Of a stretch of 33,430 bases of DNA, positions 1-8,086 are shown piece after piece. Position 1 is the first letter of the stretch; each line of letters begins with the position of its first letter. A program made the position numbers and the translations under genes. The notes under the pieces are model-generated. The model saw nothing but the letters and a program-made list of their open reading frames with translations. It ran no database searches and was not told the DNA's origin. Origin of the DNA: Actinomycetota bacterium (GTDB taxonomy: Bacteria > Actinomycetota > Nitriliruptoria > Nitriliruptorales > JAHWKO01); contig JAHWKW010000026.1 in assembly GCA_019347675.1 (NCBI GenBank), forward strand, positions 1 through 33,430, given 5' to 3'.

Positions 1-136
1 AGCTCGATCGCCACCGTCGGTCGCCCCGCACGCCCCATGCCAGCTCCTGGTCGCCACCATCAGCCCGTCACAGGGAATCTACACCCGCCCAGCCATTATT
101 TACCGTATTTAGCGGACGGCACACTAGCGAGACCCG

Positions 137-166
137 GAGTTTTCTGATCTGATCAGATCAGAACTC
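137..166. other. 22-bp perfect palindrome at the 3' end of the candidate cargo gene
   Basis: Positions 142-163 form a perfect inverted repeat of half-site TTCTGATCTGA centred on TGATCA. GAG/CTC flanks at 137-139 and 164-166 could lengthen the stem if two bases bulge. It contains the stop codon (158-160) of the minus-strand gene, so it could be that gene's terminator, but no T-run follows on either strand. An 8-bp direct repeat ACTAGCGA lies on both sides (123-130 and 171-178). An operator or site-specific DNA-binding site is the other reading. Confidence 0.5.
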
Positions 167-1261
167 GATGACTAGCGACACCCCGGCCGTCGCGGCCTGC
201 ACCCGCTCGCCGGCGACCTGGCTCGGCCCACCTTCCGCCCCGAGCCGCACGGTGACGTTGGGTCCATCGCGCCGCTGGACGGCGCTGCTCACTCGGCTGA
301 TCGCCGGGCTGATCCGCCCGGCCCGCTCACGCACGTAGCTGTCGGTCGGGCTTCCGCCCCCGTGCAGGTGTGCCGCGATGTCGCGGATGGCGCCCTCGGC
401 GGCGGTGACGCTCGACGCGATCGCCTCGGCAGCCGGCCGCGCGTCGATCGGCCGGCGACCGACCACCGGGAAGCTCAGGCTGACCGACCACCGCGACCAC
501 GTGTCCCCGTCGCGTGCGAGCCGGGCGGCGAACACGCCCTCCGCGCCCGCCAAAGGGATCGTCGCCCGCAGACCGAACGAGTCCGGGCTGGCCGTGGCCG
601 TGACCCGTCCCGTGCCCAGTGTCCCCGACACCCCACCGGGGCCGGCCTCCGCACGGGCTTCAACGCCTCCTGCCCGCGCCGTCGCCACCGCCCCCGAGAT
701 GGACACCACCAGGTTGGCCGCATCGGATCCCACCCGGACCTGCATGCCCAGGATGTTCCTCAGTCGGGCAGCCAGCTCCGACGCCTGGCCGGCCGGCGTC
801 TGCCGACCCCGCTGCGGCGGGGGCGTGTAGGCCCCTAGCCGGCGGCGCACCAGGTCCTCGATCTGGAAGACCTCGACCCGAGCGGCGCCCGTGACCTCCT
901 CGCGGATCTGGGCAACGAGCTCGGGCAGGGAGATGGTCCCGGCATCGACCTGCATCGAGATCCCGATCCGGCGCCGGTCCAGCCACGCCTCGATGCCGGC
1001 CCGCACGTCGTCGGGGACGGGGCGAGGAAGCAGGAGCCCGGGACCCGGCAGGAGGCTCGGAGGAGGACGCATCCGCAGCGATACCGGTCCGCCGCCGCCA
1101 GGCTGATCATCGCGCTGCAGGCGGAGAAGCTGTCCGAATGCGACGTTGCCCACCTGCTGGTGCAGCGTCGCCTCCTCGACCGGCCGTGGTCCAGGCGGAC
1201 GGTCCGACGTCCGCTCATAGCCGACGGTGCGGTCCCGCGCACGACGGCGCTCCGGACCCAC
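158..1261 (-). CDS. Candidate CIS-associated cargo protein with GN-LL-LQR motif
   Basis: Product of 367 residues with a GTG start chosen because GGAGGTGA lies about 5 bases upstream. Residues about 36-50 read QQVGNVAFGQLLRLQR. This resembles the QR-x-x-GN-x-A-x-x-x-LL-x-x-QR segment that I know from DUF4157-type proteins near extracellular CIS loci. Next come a proline-rich linker (about 60-82), a mixed helical part (about 83-145), and a Gly/Ala/Val-rich, probably beta-stranded region (about 170-265). No catalytic motif, signal peptide or membrane segment is seen. It is divergent from the CIS operon, 213 bases from the sheath start. Codon use matches its neighbours. The gene call is secure; the cargo or effector role is inference from motif and position, and a structural accessory is also possible. 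Confidence 0.7.
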   Translation of the reverse strand: MGPERRRARDRTVGYERTSDRPPGPRPVEEATLHQQVGNVAFGQLLRLQRDDQPGGGGPVSLRMRPPPSLLPGPGLLLPRPVPDDVRAGIEAWLDRRRIGISMQVDAGTISLPELVAQIREEVTGAARVEVFQIEDLVRRRLGAYTPPPQRGRQTPAGQASELAARLRNILGMQVRVGSDAANLVVSISGAVATARAGGVEARAEAGPGGVSGTLGTGRVTATASPDSFGLRATIPLAGAEGVFAARLARDGDTWSRWSVSLSFPVVGRRPIDARPAAEAIASSVTAAEGAIRDIAAHLHGGGSPTDSYVRERAGRISPAISRVSSAVQRRDGPNVTVRLGAEGGPSQVAGERVQAATAGVSLVIEF

Positions 1262-1474
1262 GGGTCACCTCCGGTGCAGGCGGTGGACGGCAGGCAACGG
1301 GCCGACCGGAATCGACCCTACGACGAGGCGATCCGGCACGTCCACGGTCGCGGGCGACGGTGCCCCAACGGGCACGGCGCCGTTCCCGCACGGTGACCCC
1401 CCCGCCCGTTGTCCGCCTCCGTGGCCAGGAGGACGCTTCCGGCACCTAGAGCATCGCGCGCGAGGAGGCTGGTG

Positions 1475-3031
1475 ATGCCGCAGTACCTGTCCCCCGGCGT
1501 CTACGTCGAGGAGGTCGAATCGGGCTCCAAGCCGATCGAGGGTGTCGGGACCGCGGTCGCGGCGTTCGTCGGTCTGGCGGAGAAGGGGCCGGTCAACAAG
1601 CCAACGCTGGTCACGAACTGGACCCAGTTCACCAAGGAGTTCGGCGGGTTCATAGAAGGTTCGTACCTAGCGCACTCCGTGTACGGCTACTTCCAGAACG
1701 GCGGTGGTGCCTGCTACGTGGTGCGCATCGGCACCAACGGCGAGGGCAGCAAGCCGACCGCCCGTGCGGCCCTCACGTCCGGCACGAAGGCGGGCCTCGA
1801 GGCCTACCGCATCAACGCCCTCGAGACCGGGACGGGCGACGATCTCGCCGTGGAGGTCAAGGACGTCGCGGAAGAAGGCGCCGGCACGGAAGGCAAGGCC
1901 GGGACCGCCTTCTCGCTGATCGTGAAGAAGGGCGGCCGCCCGGTGGAGACCTTCGAGAACGTCACCACCGATGTCCGCGCCAAGACGTACGTCGCAACGG
2001 TGGTGAACGAGCAATCCAAGCTGATCCGCATCGAGGAGGTCGGCAAGGGCACGCTCACCGAGCTCAAGCCCAAGGCCGGCACCGTCCAGCTGTCCGGGGG
2101 GTCGCAGGCCGCCCCAGCACCGCGGCTGGAGCCCGACGACTACGTCGGTGACGCTGCTGACCGCACCGGCTTCGGGGCGCTCGAAGCGATCGACGACGTC
2201 ACCATGGTTTGCGTCCCCGACGTCATGGCCGCCTACCAGCAGGGGACCCTCGACCTGGAGGGCGTCAAGACCGTCCAGCTCGGCATCATCGCCCACTGCG
2301 AGCTGATGGGCGATCGGATGGCGATTCTGGATCCGCCGCCGGGACTCAACGCCCAGCAGATCAAGGAGTGGCGCCTGGACGGTGCCGGATACGACAGCAA
2401 GTTGGCCACGCTCTACTGGCCGTGGATCAAGGTGTTCGACCCGGCCAGCGGGACCAACCAGTTCGTGCCCCCCAGCGGGTACATGGCCGGGATCTGGGGC
2501 CGCAACGACGACACGCGGGGCGTGCACAAGGCCCCCGCCAACGAGGTGATCCGCGGGGCCATCGACCTGGAGCTCAACATCACCAAGGTCGAGCACGACC
2601 AACTCAACCCCGAGGGGATCAACTGCATCCGCGCGTTCCCCGGTCGAGGCATCCGGGTGTGGGGTGCGCGGACGCTGTCCAGCGACCCGTCATGGCGCTA
2701 CGTCAACGTCCGCCGGCTGTTCAACTACCTGGAGAAGTCGATCCTCAGCGGCACCCAGTGGGTCGTGTTCGAGCCCAACGACATGGACCTGTGGGGTCGG
2801 ATCCGGCGGACGATCGGATCCTTCCTCACCCGCAGCTGGCGCGACGGCGCCCTGTTCGGGGCGACCCCGGACGAGGCCTTCTTCGTGAAGTGCGACTCGG
2901 AGACCAATCCGCCCGACGTCATCGACGCCGGCCAGGTGGTGTGCCTCATCGGGGTTTCCCCGGTGAAGCCCGCGGAGTTCGTCGTGTTCAAGCTGTCCCA
3001 GTTCTCGGCCGGTGGCGCGGTCGAAGAGTGA
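1475..3031 (+). CDS. CIS contractile tail sheath protein
   Basis: Product of 518 residues. The start at 1475 is preceded by GAGGAGG (1462-1468), and the protein begins MPQYLSPGVYVEEVESGSKP, the typical sheath N-terminus. The open frame extends further upstream without such a site. Residues 1-90 match the sheath N-terminal fold, with AAFVGLAEKGP and the segment around YFQNGGGACYVVRIG. Residues about 95-230 look like the variable inserted domain exposed on the particle. The C-terminal third (WVVFEPND, LWGRIRRTIGSFL, then GVSPVKPAEFVVFKL) is the conserved inner sheath domain that links neighbouring subunits. In this family the protein forms the outer cylinder that shortens to drive the inner tube. 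First gene of the operon; the tube gene follows 17 bases later. Confidence 0.95.
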   Translation: MPQYLSPGVYVEEVESGSKPIEGVGTAVAAFVGLAEKGPVNKPTLVTNWTQFTKEFGGFIEGSYLAHSVYGYFQNGGGACYVVRIGTNGEGSKPTARAALTSGTKAGLEAYRINALETGTGDDLAVEVKDVAEEGAGTEGKAGTAFSLIVKKGGRPVETFENVTTDVRAKTYVATVVNEQSKLIRIEEVGKGTLTELKPKAGTVQLSGGSQAAPAPRLEPDDYVGDAADRTGFGALEAIDDVTMVCVPDVMAAYQQGTLDLEGVKTVQLGIIAHCELMGDRMAILDPPPGLNAQQIKEWRLDGAGYDSKLATLYWPWIKVFDPASGTNQFVPPSGYMAGIWGRNDDTRGVHKAPANEVIRGAIDLELNITKVEHDQLNPEGINCIRAFPGRGIRVWGARTLSSDPSWRYVNVRRLFNYLEKSILSGTQWVVFEPNDMDLWGRIRRTIGSFLTRSWRDGALFGATPDEAFFVKCDSETNPPDVIDAGQVVCLIGVSPVKPAEFVVFKLSQFSAGGAVEE

Positions 3032-3048
3032 CCAGGAGGACGTGAGCC

Positions 3049-3498
3049 ATGCCACAGATCTTCGGTGATTTCGACGCCCTGACCTCGCATGTCTACCAGG
3101 TGGAAATCGACGGCATCACGCTGGCGCAGTTCCAGGAGGTGTCGGGCATCTCGATCGAACGGCAGGTGATCGAGCACCGGGCCACGCTGCCCGGTGGCCA
3201 GGAAGCCATCAAGAAGGAACCGGGCCCGATCAAGTACGGCGACATCACCCTAAAGCGAGGGATGACCGACGACGACCAGCTGTACAAGTGGCTCGACGAG
3301 GTGGTCAAGGGCCAGCTCGACTCGGCCCGCCGCAACGGCTCGATCGTTCAGTACGACACCCAGTACGGCGAGGTCAATCGCTGGAACTTCACCAACGGGT
3401 GGCCGTCCAAGTGGGAGGCGCCCAGCCACAAGGCCAACGCCAACGAGGTCGCGGTGGAGTCGGTGACCATCACCGTCGAGAAGATCGAGAAGGGGTGA
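3049..3498 (+). CDS. CIS inner tube protein, copy 1
   Basis: Product of 149 residues of the phage T4 gp19-like tail-tube family. The family pattern is clear: YQVEIDGITLAQFQEVSGIS near the start, then GPIKYGDITLKRG around residue 60-72, WNFTNGWPSKWE around 112-123, and an ESVTITVEKIE beta strand at the end. AGGAGGA lies just before the ATG. It should stack as hexameric rings inside the sheath and be expelled with the spike on contraction. A second, diverged tube gene follows 10 bases downstream, as in many CIS loci where the main tube and its baseplate-proximal variants are encoded together. Which copy is the main tube cannot be told from sequence alone. Confidence 0.93.
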   Translation: MPQIFGDFDALTSHVYQVEIDGITLAQFQEVSGISIERQVIEHRATLPGGQEAIKKEPGPIKYGDITLKRGMTDDDQLYKWLDEVVKGQLDSARRNGSIVQYDTQYGEVNRWNFTNGWPSKWEAPSHKANANEVAVESVTITVEKIEKG

Positions 3499-3508
3499 GC
3501 CGACCGCG

Positions 3509-3952
3509 ATGGCGACCGTCCTCAGCAACCGGTACAGCATCGACATCGATGGGCTCCAGCTCGCGCACTTCAAGGAGGTGTCGAGCATCTCCATCGAGGT
3601 TCCCGCCGTCGAGCAGAAGGTCGCGACCGGGGAGGGCCGGGTCGAACTCCTGTCCTACCCGGGCAACGTGAAGTACGGGGACATCACGCTGAAGGCGGGG
3701 AAGGTCGCCGACGCGACGGAGTTCTACGACTGGCTCCAGTCCGTCGTGGACGGGCACTACCAGAAAGCGCTGCGCAACGGCACGATCGTCCAGTTGCCCT
3801 CCGACAAGGACTCGCCGTCCTTCACGGGTGATCGCTGGAACTTCGAGGGCGCGTGGCCGTCGAAGTGGGAGATCTCCCAGTCCGGGGCAGGGACGAACGA
3901 GCTGATCGTCGAATCGCTCACGATCAAGATCAGCCGCATCTGGAGGGACTAG
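3509..3952 (+). CDS. CIS inner tube protein, copy 2
   Basis: Product of 147 residues, a paralogue of the preceding gene with the same motif order: SIDIDGLQLAHFKEVSSIS, GNVKYGDITLKAG, WNFEGAWPSKWE and a closing ESLTIKISRIW strand. It differs from copy 1 at many positions, so this is an old duplication rather than a recent one. Spacing to the previous stop is 10 bases; the ribosome site is weak (GGGGTGA overlapping the previous stop), so translation may depend on coupling. In characterised CIS, extra tube-like proteins form the first rings on the baseplate or alternate with the main tube. That role is inference here. Confidence 0.92.
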   Translation: MATVLSNRYSIDIDGLQLAHFKEVSSISIEVPAVEQKVATGEGRVELLSYPGNVKYGDITLKAGKVADATEFYDWLQSVVDGHYQKALRNGTIVQLPSDKDSPSFTGDRWNFEGAWPSKWEISQSGAGTNELIVESLTIKISRIWRD

Positions 3953-3990
3953 CGGGATGCGGGCCGCATGAGGAACGAGGAGGCACCTGG

Positions 3991-4440
3991 ATGGTCATGG
4001 GACGCGCACGAGCACCGAGTGCGGTCGAAGCGGCGGCCGCCGCACTCGAAGCTGGCGGGACACCGGAGCCATTGCGAACCGAGTTCCCGTTCGTCCTGCC
4101 GCGCGGGTACGTCGACGACTCAGGCCAGCTCCACCGCGCCGGCGTCATGCGGCTGGCCACGGCCCGTGACGAGATTCTGCCACTGAGGGACCCGCGGGTC
4201 CGGCAGACCGAGGCGTACCTCACGGTCATCCTGCTGTCCCGGGTCATCACGCGGCTGGGGACCGTTGACCCGATCAACCCGGCCGTCATCGAGGGGCTGT
4301 TCGCGACTGACCTGGCGTTCCTGCAGGACCTGTACAAGCGGATCAACCAGGAGGGACACACGCACGCGACTGTCACCTGCCCGTCGTGCGAGCACGAGTT
4401 CGTGGTGGACGTGGCAGGTGATGTGGAGGGGCGATCCTGA
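3991..4440 (+). CDS. Phage-tail-assembly-like protein with C-terminal Cys-x-x-Cys
   Basis: Product of 149 residues. The ATG at 3991 sits 7 bases after GAGGAGG (3977-3983); a second ATG at 3997 is possible. After an Ala-rich lead, the body reads EFPFVLPRGYVDDSGQLHRAGVMRLATARDEI and then a helical segment (LTVILLSRVITRLG). This is the pattern I associate with small tail-assembly proteins found between tube and DUF6760 genes in actinobacterial and cyanobacterial CIS clusters. The C-terminus has HTH-x5-CPSC, a possible partial zinc site. Its role is probably chaperoning tube or baseplate assembly, by position; no enzyme motif is present. Confidence 0.75.
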   Translation: MVMGRARAPSAVEAAAAALEAGGTPEPLRTEFPFVLPRGYVDDSGQLHRAGVMRLATARDEILPLRDPRVRQTEAYLTVILLSRVITRLGTVDPINPAVIEGLFATDLAFLQDLYKRINQEGHTHATVTCPSCEHEFVVDVAGDVEGRS

Positions 4441-4595
4441 CGTACGCGACCGATGAGCTCTTCGAGGAGGTCGCGTACGTCGCCTACCACAACCACTGGT
4501 CACTTCAGGAGATCCTCGATCTGGAACATCCCGTGCGGAGGCGGTTCGTGAGCCAGATCGCTGAGATCAACCGGAAGCTGTCCGGCGAGGAGTGA
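4437..4595 (+). CDS. Small DUF6760-like CIS protein with apparent CTG start
   Basis: Product of 52 residues. The frame opens after a stop at 4419-4421 and runs to TGA at 4593-4595. It contains no ATG, and its only GTG codons are far inside. The best start is CTG at 4437, overlapping the upstream stop as CTGA, with GGAGGGG at 4425-4431 five bases before it. The protein reads TYATDELFEEVAYVAYHNHW, then SLQEILDLEHPVRRRFV and EINRK. This is the pattern (LYEEVAYIAYHFHW...EIL.L.H..RRRW....INR) of the small DUF6760 family found in CIS clusters. It is likely helical and cytoplasmic, with translation coupled to the gene before it. Function unknown. Confidence 0.8.
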   Translation: MTYATDELFEEVAYVAYHNHWSLQEILDLEHPVRRRFVSQIAEINRKLSGEE

Positions 4596-4600
4596 GCGGC

Positions 4601-6844
4601 ATGTGGTCCAGGCTGTTCCGTGGGCTCTCCGGGTCGCACGGGACCTCCAGCGGCGAGACGGGCGCCCTCCGACGTGATGCGACGACGCCACCGCCCCGGC
4701 GTGGGTGGGCGTTACTCCCACCGTTCGACCCTCCCCTGCGCCGGGCCATGCCTTTGGCATCGGGCGTCTCCCGGTTCAGTGCGGACCTGGTGGCCCGGCA
4801 TCAGGAGATGCGCTACCTCGCGCCCCTCGGACATGACGTCACCGTGCAGGCACCTCGCGGGATCGCCATCGGGATCGCCCGGGCCGCTGCCACCACGCCA
4901 CGCACCGGGCCGTCGTCGGATCGACCCCTGGTGCAGCGGGGCCGCCTCGATCGACCGAACGCCGGGCGGCGGTGGCGACTGCCCTGGCCCGCCCCGTCAC
5001 CGCCGACGCCCGCGCCCTCCCGCCAGGCCGACCCCGCCCGTGCTGCCGCTGCCCACACCCCCGACCTCCTGCCCCCACCAGGACCGCCCGTCCCCAAGAC
5101 GCCATCGCCGGTGGTCGGCTCCGCGACCCTCCTCGCCACGCCGGCGACCATCGCCCGGATCGCCGAGCAGCCGACGGATCCACGCCCGGCCGCTGTCGGC
5201 ACGGACGAACCGGACCCCAGACCAACGAGCACGCCCTTCCCGGTTGACACCGTCGCGCACGCCACCACGCCGGCGGGAGCGGACACGCCGGAGGCGCCGG
5301 TCGGGCCAGTACGGCCAAGCAGCCCGCCCCGCACGCTGGCCGCTCACCCCGCACGGGTACTGCGACCCAGGGAAGCGGCGAACCCACCGACGTCTCCCAG
5401 CGCACCAGCCCGTCGCCCGGCAGACCTGCCACTCCGCTCGCTGGCCGTGCACCGATCCGCGGAACCTCGTGTCGCCGGACCCAGGAGCGGCACGACTCCT
5501 GCCCCTGCGCCGACCCCGCCGACCGATCCGGCGCCGGACTCAGCACCAGCCACCAGTGCGCCCACAGCGGGTGGAGCGCGCTGTGAGGACCTGGGACCGA
5601 CACCGCCTACTGATCCGCCTGTGGTCCAGCGTTCCGCCGGAGCGGAGAGCGCGACACAGCCACGTCCGACGGTGGGCCAGAGGAACGACGGCCACTTGGC
5701 CGATCGGCGGTCACGACCCATCCAGCGTCGCACGGCAGGGCAGCCCGACCCGGCGACTGCTCGACCCGTCCGACCGGCTGCCTCCCGCCCACTGGCCCCG
5801 CCGGGCGTCGGGTCACCGTTGGCGTCTCTCCCACCGACGGCGCGGACGCTTCGCAGCCCGTGGGAACCGGAGATTGCCGATCCGAGCGGCCACGAGACGG
5901 TGACCGGCGCGTCACCGGCCGCACCCCACGATGCGGCGCTCGCGCGGGGTGACCGGTGGCCGCAGGCGAGAACCACGGGACCCGCTGCGTCGCCCAGTGA
6001 TCGATCTGCGCCACCCGCCGCGACACACGGACCGCCGGTGGTGGCTCGTCGGCTCGACGCCACGGTGGTGGCACCACCACCGCGCAGGGACGTCCGAACC
6101 GTCCTCCCGCTCGCCGGGCTGCGAGCGCCGCTCATCGACGGGCGCGTGCCACCCGTGGGCGAGGGGCACGCCCCGGGGCTGCCCGAGCCCTCCCGAGCCG
6201 CAGGCCCACCCGCCCCGGTCAGGTGGGTCGTGCCAGCGGCGACGGCGAGGCCACCAGCGTCGCCCAACGTCGCGACGCCCGTCGGGGAACCGCTGTTACG
6301 CGCGACGGACACGTCCGCGCGTCCCGCGCCCCATGCACCAACACCCGCCGCGACGCCTTACCGGCCGTCCGAGAACTCCGGCGGCAGCGATCTCCCTCAG
6401 GAGGGTCGAAGCCGTCTGTCCGCCTCGTTCGACGGCCACCCGCTAGTCGAGCGCCTGCTCGCGTCGCGATCGTCGGGGACGACGGAGGGGCCGGTCTCGC
6501 CACGACACGACAGCGCCGGTGGTGGTGGCTCACCACCGACCCTGTCGCTGGCCACTCCGGTCATGCGGGACAGCGAGGCACCGACCCCAACGCCTCCGCT
6601 TGCGGTCTCACGTGCCGTCCCTGCGCCGGCCTCGGTGCCACCCCAAATCCTGCAGCGCGATCCGGAACCCGCTGCAGCTGCGGCCCCGCCGATGTCCCCC
6701 ACGGGGGAGCCCGACGGGGAGGAGAACAACGAGGTGGCTCTTGACCGGATCTTCCACGAGCTGTACCCCCGGGTCCGCGACGAGCTGCGCTGGGAGCTGC
6801 GCGTGCAGCGCGAACGCGTCGGCCTGCTCAGCGATCCGTTGTAG
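4601..6844 (+). CDS. Large proline-rich, mostly disordered CIS operon protein
   Basis: Product of 747 residues. ATG 4601 is preferred because GAGGAG lies about 9 bases upstream; GTG 4592, overlapping the previous stop, is the alternative. The N-terminal 90 residues look ordered (RFSADLVARHQEMRYLAPLG). Residues about 115-690 are rich in Pro, Ala, Arg, Thr and Ser with no predicted fold. Short QR motifs are scattered through it: LVQRGRL (about 109), VVQRS (about 341), IQRRT (about 374), ILQRD (about 683). The last 35 residues form a charged helix (DRIFHELYPRVRDELRWELR) that recurs at the C-terminus of similar proteins in actinobacterial CIS loci. It sits between tube genes. A tape-measure, scaffold or cargo-binding role is possible but unproven. 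Despite its low complexity the frame is unbroken for 2.2 kb. Confidence 0.8.
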   Translation: MWSRLFRGLSGSHGTSSGETGALRRDATTPPPRRGWALLPPFDPPLRRAMPLASGVSRFSADLVARHQEMRYLAPLGHDVTVQAPRGIAIGIARAAATTPRTGPSSDRPLVQRGRLDRPNAGRRWRLPWPAPSPPTPAPSRQADPARAAAAHTPDLLPPPGPPVPKTPSPVVGSATLLATPATIARIAEQPTDPRPAAVGTDEPDPRPTSTPFPVDTVAHATTPAGADTPEAPVGPVRPSSPPRTLAAHPARVLRPREAANPPTSPSAPARRPADLPLRSLAVHRSAEPRVAGPRSGTTPAPAPTPPTDPAPDSAPATSAPTAGGARCEDLGPTPPTDPPVVQRSAGAESATQPRPTVGQRNDGHLADRRSRPIQRRTAGQPDPATARPVRPAASRPLAPPGVGSPLASLPPTARTLRSPWEPEIADPSGHETVTGASPAAPHDAALARGDRWPQARTTGPAASPSDRSAPPAATHGPPVVARRLDATVVAPPPRRDVRTVLPLAGLRAPLIDGRVPPVGEGHAPGLPEPSRAAGPPAPVRWVVPAATARPPASPNVATPVGEPLLRATDTSARPAPHAPTPAATPYRPSENSGGSDLPQEGRSRLSASFDGHPLVERLLASRSSGTTEGPVSPRHDSAGGGGSPPTLSLATPVMRDSEAPTPTPPLAVSRAVPAPASVPPQILQRDPEPAAAAAPPMSPTGEPDGEENNEVALDRIFHELYPRVRDELRWELRVQRERVGLLSDPL

Positions 6845-6859
6845 GAGAGGGGACAACCG

Positions 6860-7291
6860 ATGGGAGACGCACTGACCCATCTGTTCCACGTGACCCTCGA
6901 CTGGGTCGACATCGGACTGTGGACCGAATGCAGCGGGCCCGAGGTCGAGTACGAGATGGAGGACGTGGTCGAGGGGGGCCAAAACTTCTTCGTCCACAAG
7001 CTTCCCGGACGGATGACGTTCAAACCCATCACATTGAAGCGACCCATCAACGAGGACTCCTTCAAGCTGCGCAAGTACATGGCCAGCGTCATCATCGGCT
7101 CGGCCGTCCGGTCGACCGCGGCGATCACGGTCTACGACTCGGAGCTCGCCCCCGTGATGGGCTGGAGCTTCATCGACGTGATCCCGAGGTCGTGGAAGGG
7201 CCCGTCCTTCAATGCGGGTGACGAGAAGGTCGCGATCGAGGAGTTCGTGTTCGAGCACCACGGCTTCGACCTCATGACCGGGTCGCTCTGA
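6860..7291 (+). CDS. CIS tube-like protein, copy 3
   Basis: Product of 143 residues and the third gp19-like family member of the operon, more diverged than the first two. It starts MGDALTHLFHVTLDWVDIGLW, has ECSGPEVEYEMEDVVEGGQN, then GRMTFKPITLKRP (the counterpart of the KYGDITLK strand) and ends with EEFVFEHHGFD. AGGAGAGGGG precedes the ATG. Copies of this type, encoded just before the LysM protein, are usually the adaptor ring joining the tube to the spike hub in AFP-like particles. That assignment is by gene order and family, not by direct evidence. Confidence 0.88.
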   Translation: MGDALTHLFHVTLDWVDIGLWTECSGPEVEYEMEDVVEGGQNFFVHKLPGRMTFKPITLKRPINEDSFKLRKYMASVIIGSAVRSTAAITVYDSELAPVMGWSFIDVIPRSWKGPSFNAGDEKVAIEEFVFEHHGFDLMTGSL

Positions 7292-7312
7292 GATGCCCAT
7301 AGGAGGTGAGAG

Positions 7313-8074
7313 ATGACGGTGGTATCCATCCCGACCTCGGGTTCGAGCGCAGGGGCGGCCGGGGCGACGGCCGCCACACAGACGACCGCGAAGGCCTTCT
7401 TCTTCCCGGACCCGGAGTTCCTCATCGAGTTCCCGCTACCCCCGCCGGTCCCCGTCCTCATCTGCCGGTACAACCCGAAGTCGCTGCGGATCAGCGGCGG
7501 CGGCGAGTGGAAGAAGTTCAAGACAACCGAGCAAAACGACCGTCCCCCGGCCACGTTCAGCAACCCCAAGCCGCGCAAGATCGAGGGCCTCGAACTGATC
7601 GTCGACATGTTCGAGCTGCCGTACGGGAACCTCGACTGGGAGCTCCGCGCCATCGAGGATTGGTGCCAGCCGCGTGCCCACATCAACCCGCTGTCACATC
7701 AGGTCAGCGCGGTCCATCTCCGGTTCCAATGGGGCGAGAAGCGGTACTTCAAGTGCTATATCACCAGCTACACGATCGAGTACACGATGTTCGCCAAGAG
7801 CGGCGCGCCCTTGCGAGCCAAGGTGACGCTGACCCTCGAGGAGGCGCTGTCGCCCACCGAGACGCAGAACCCCACCTCAGGTGGCAAGGGGGGCGAGCGC
7901 ACGTACGTGAGTCGGGCGGGCGACACGCTCCATTCGATCGCGTACCGCCACTACCGCCACCCGCGCTACTGGCGCGGCCTGGCCGCGTTCAACGGCATCG
8001 ACGACCCGATGCGTCTACCGACGGGCACGACGGTGGCGCTACCCGACGCCTCGACGATCAGCGACCTCTCCTAA
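7313..8074 (+). CDS. CIS tube/hub adaptor with C-terminal LysM domain
   Basis: Product of 253 residues. GGAGGTGA lies just upstream of the ATG. Residues about 1-30 are Ala/Thr-rich; residues about 35-175 carry the CIS tube/baseplate adaptor fold (PVLICRYNPKSLRISGGGEW, ELPYGNLDWELRAIEDW, VHLRFQWGEKRYFKCYITS). Residues about 200-250 are a LysM domain (TYVSRAGDTLHSIAYRHY, RYWRGLAAFNGIDDP, LPTGTTVALP). Related proteins (Afp7 type, T4 gp53-like in their LysM part) join the tube to the spike and wedges. LysM normally binds N-acetylglucosamine polymers, but in baseplates it usually acts as a structural peg. Downstream spike gene starts 12 bases later. Confidence 0.9.
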   Translation: MTVVSIPTSGSSAGAAGATAATQTTAKAFFFPDPEFLIEFPLPPPVPVLICRYNPKSLRISGGGEWKKFKTTEQNDRPPATFSNPKPRKIEGLELIVDMFELPYGNLDWELRAIEDWCQPRAHINPLSHQVSAVHLRFQWGEKRYFKCYITSYTIEYTMFAKSGAPLRAKVTLTLEEALSPTETQNPTSGGKGGERTYVSRAGDTLHSIAYRHYRHPRYWRGLAAFNGIDDPMRLPTGTTVALPDASTISDLS

Positions 8075-8086
8075 GGGGCGTCCCAG

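Noticed and set aside
4620-5903. 427-codon alternative frame inside the proline-rich gene
   Set aside because: Arg/Pro-rich frame-shifted copy of the same DNA; only the 750-codon frame has the family-like ends and a ribosome site.
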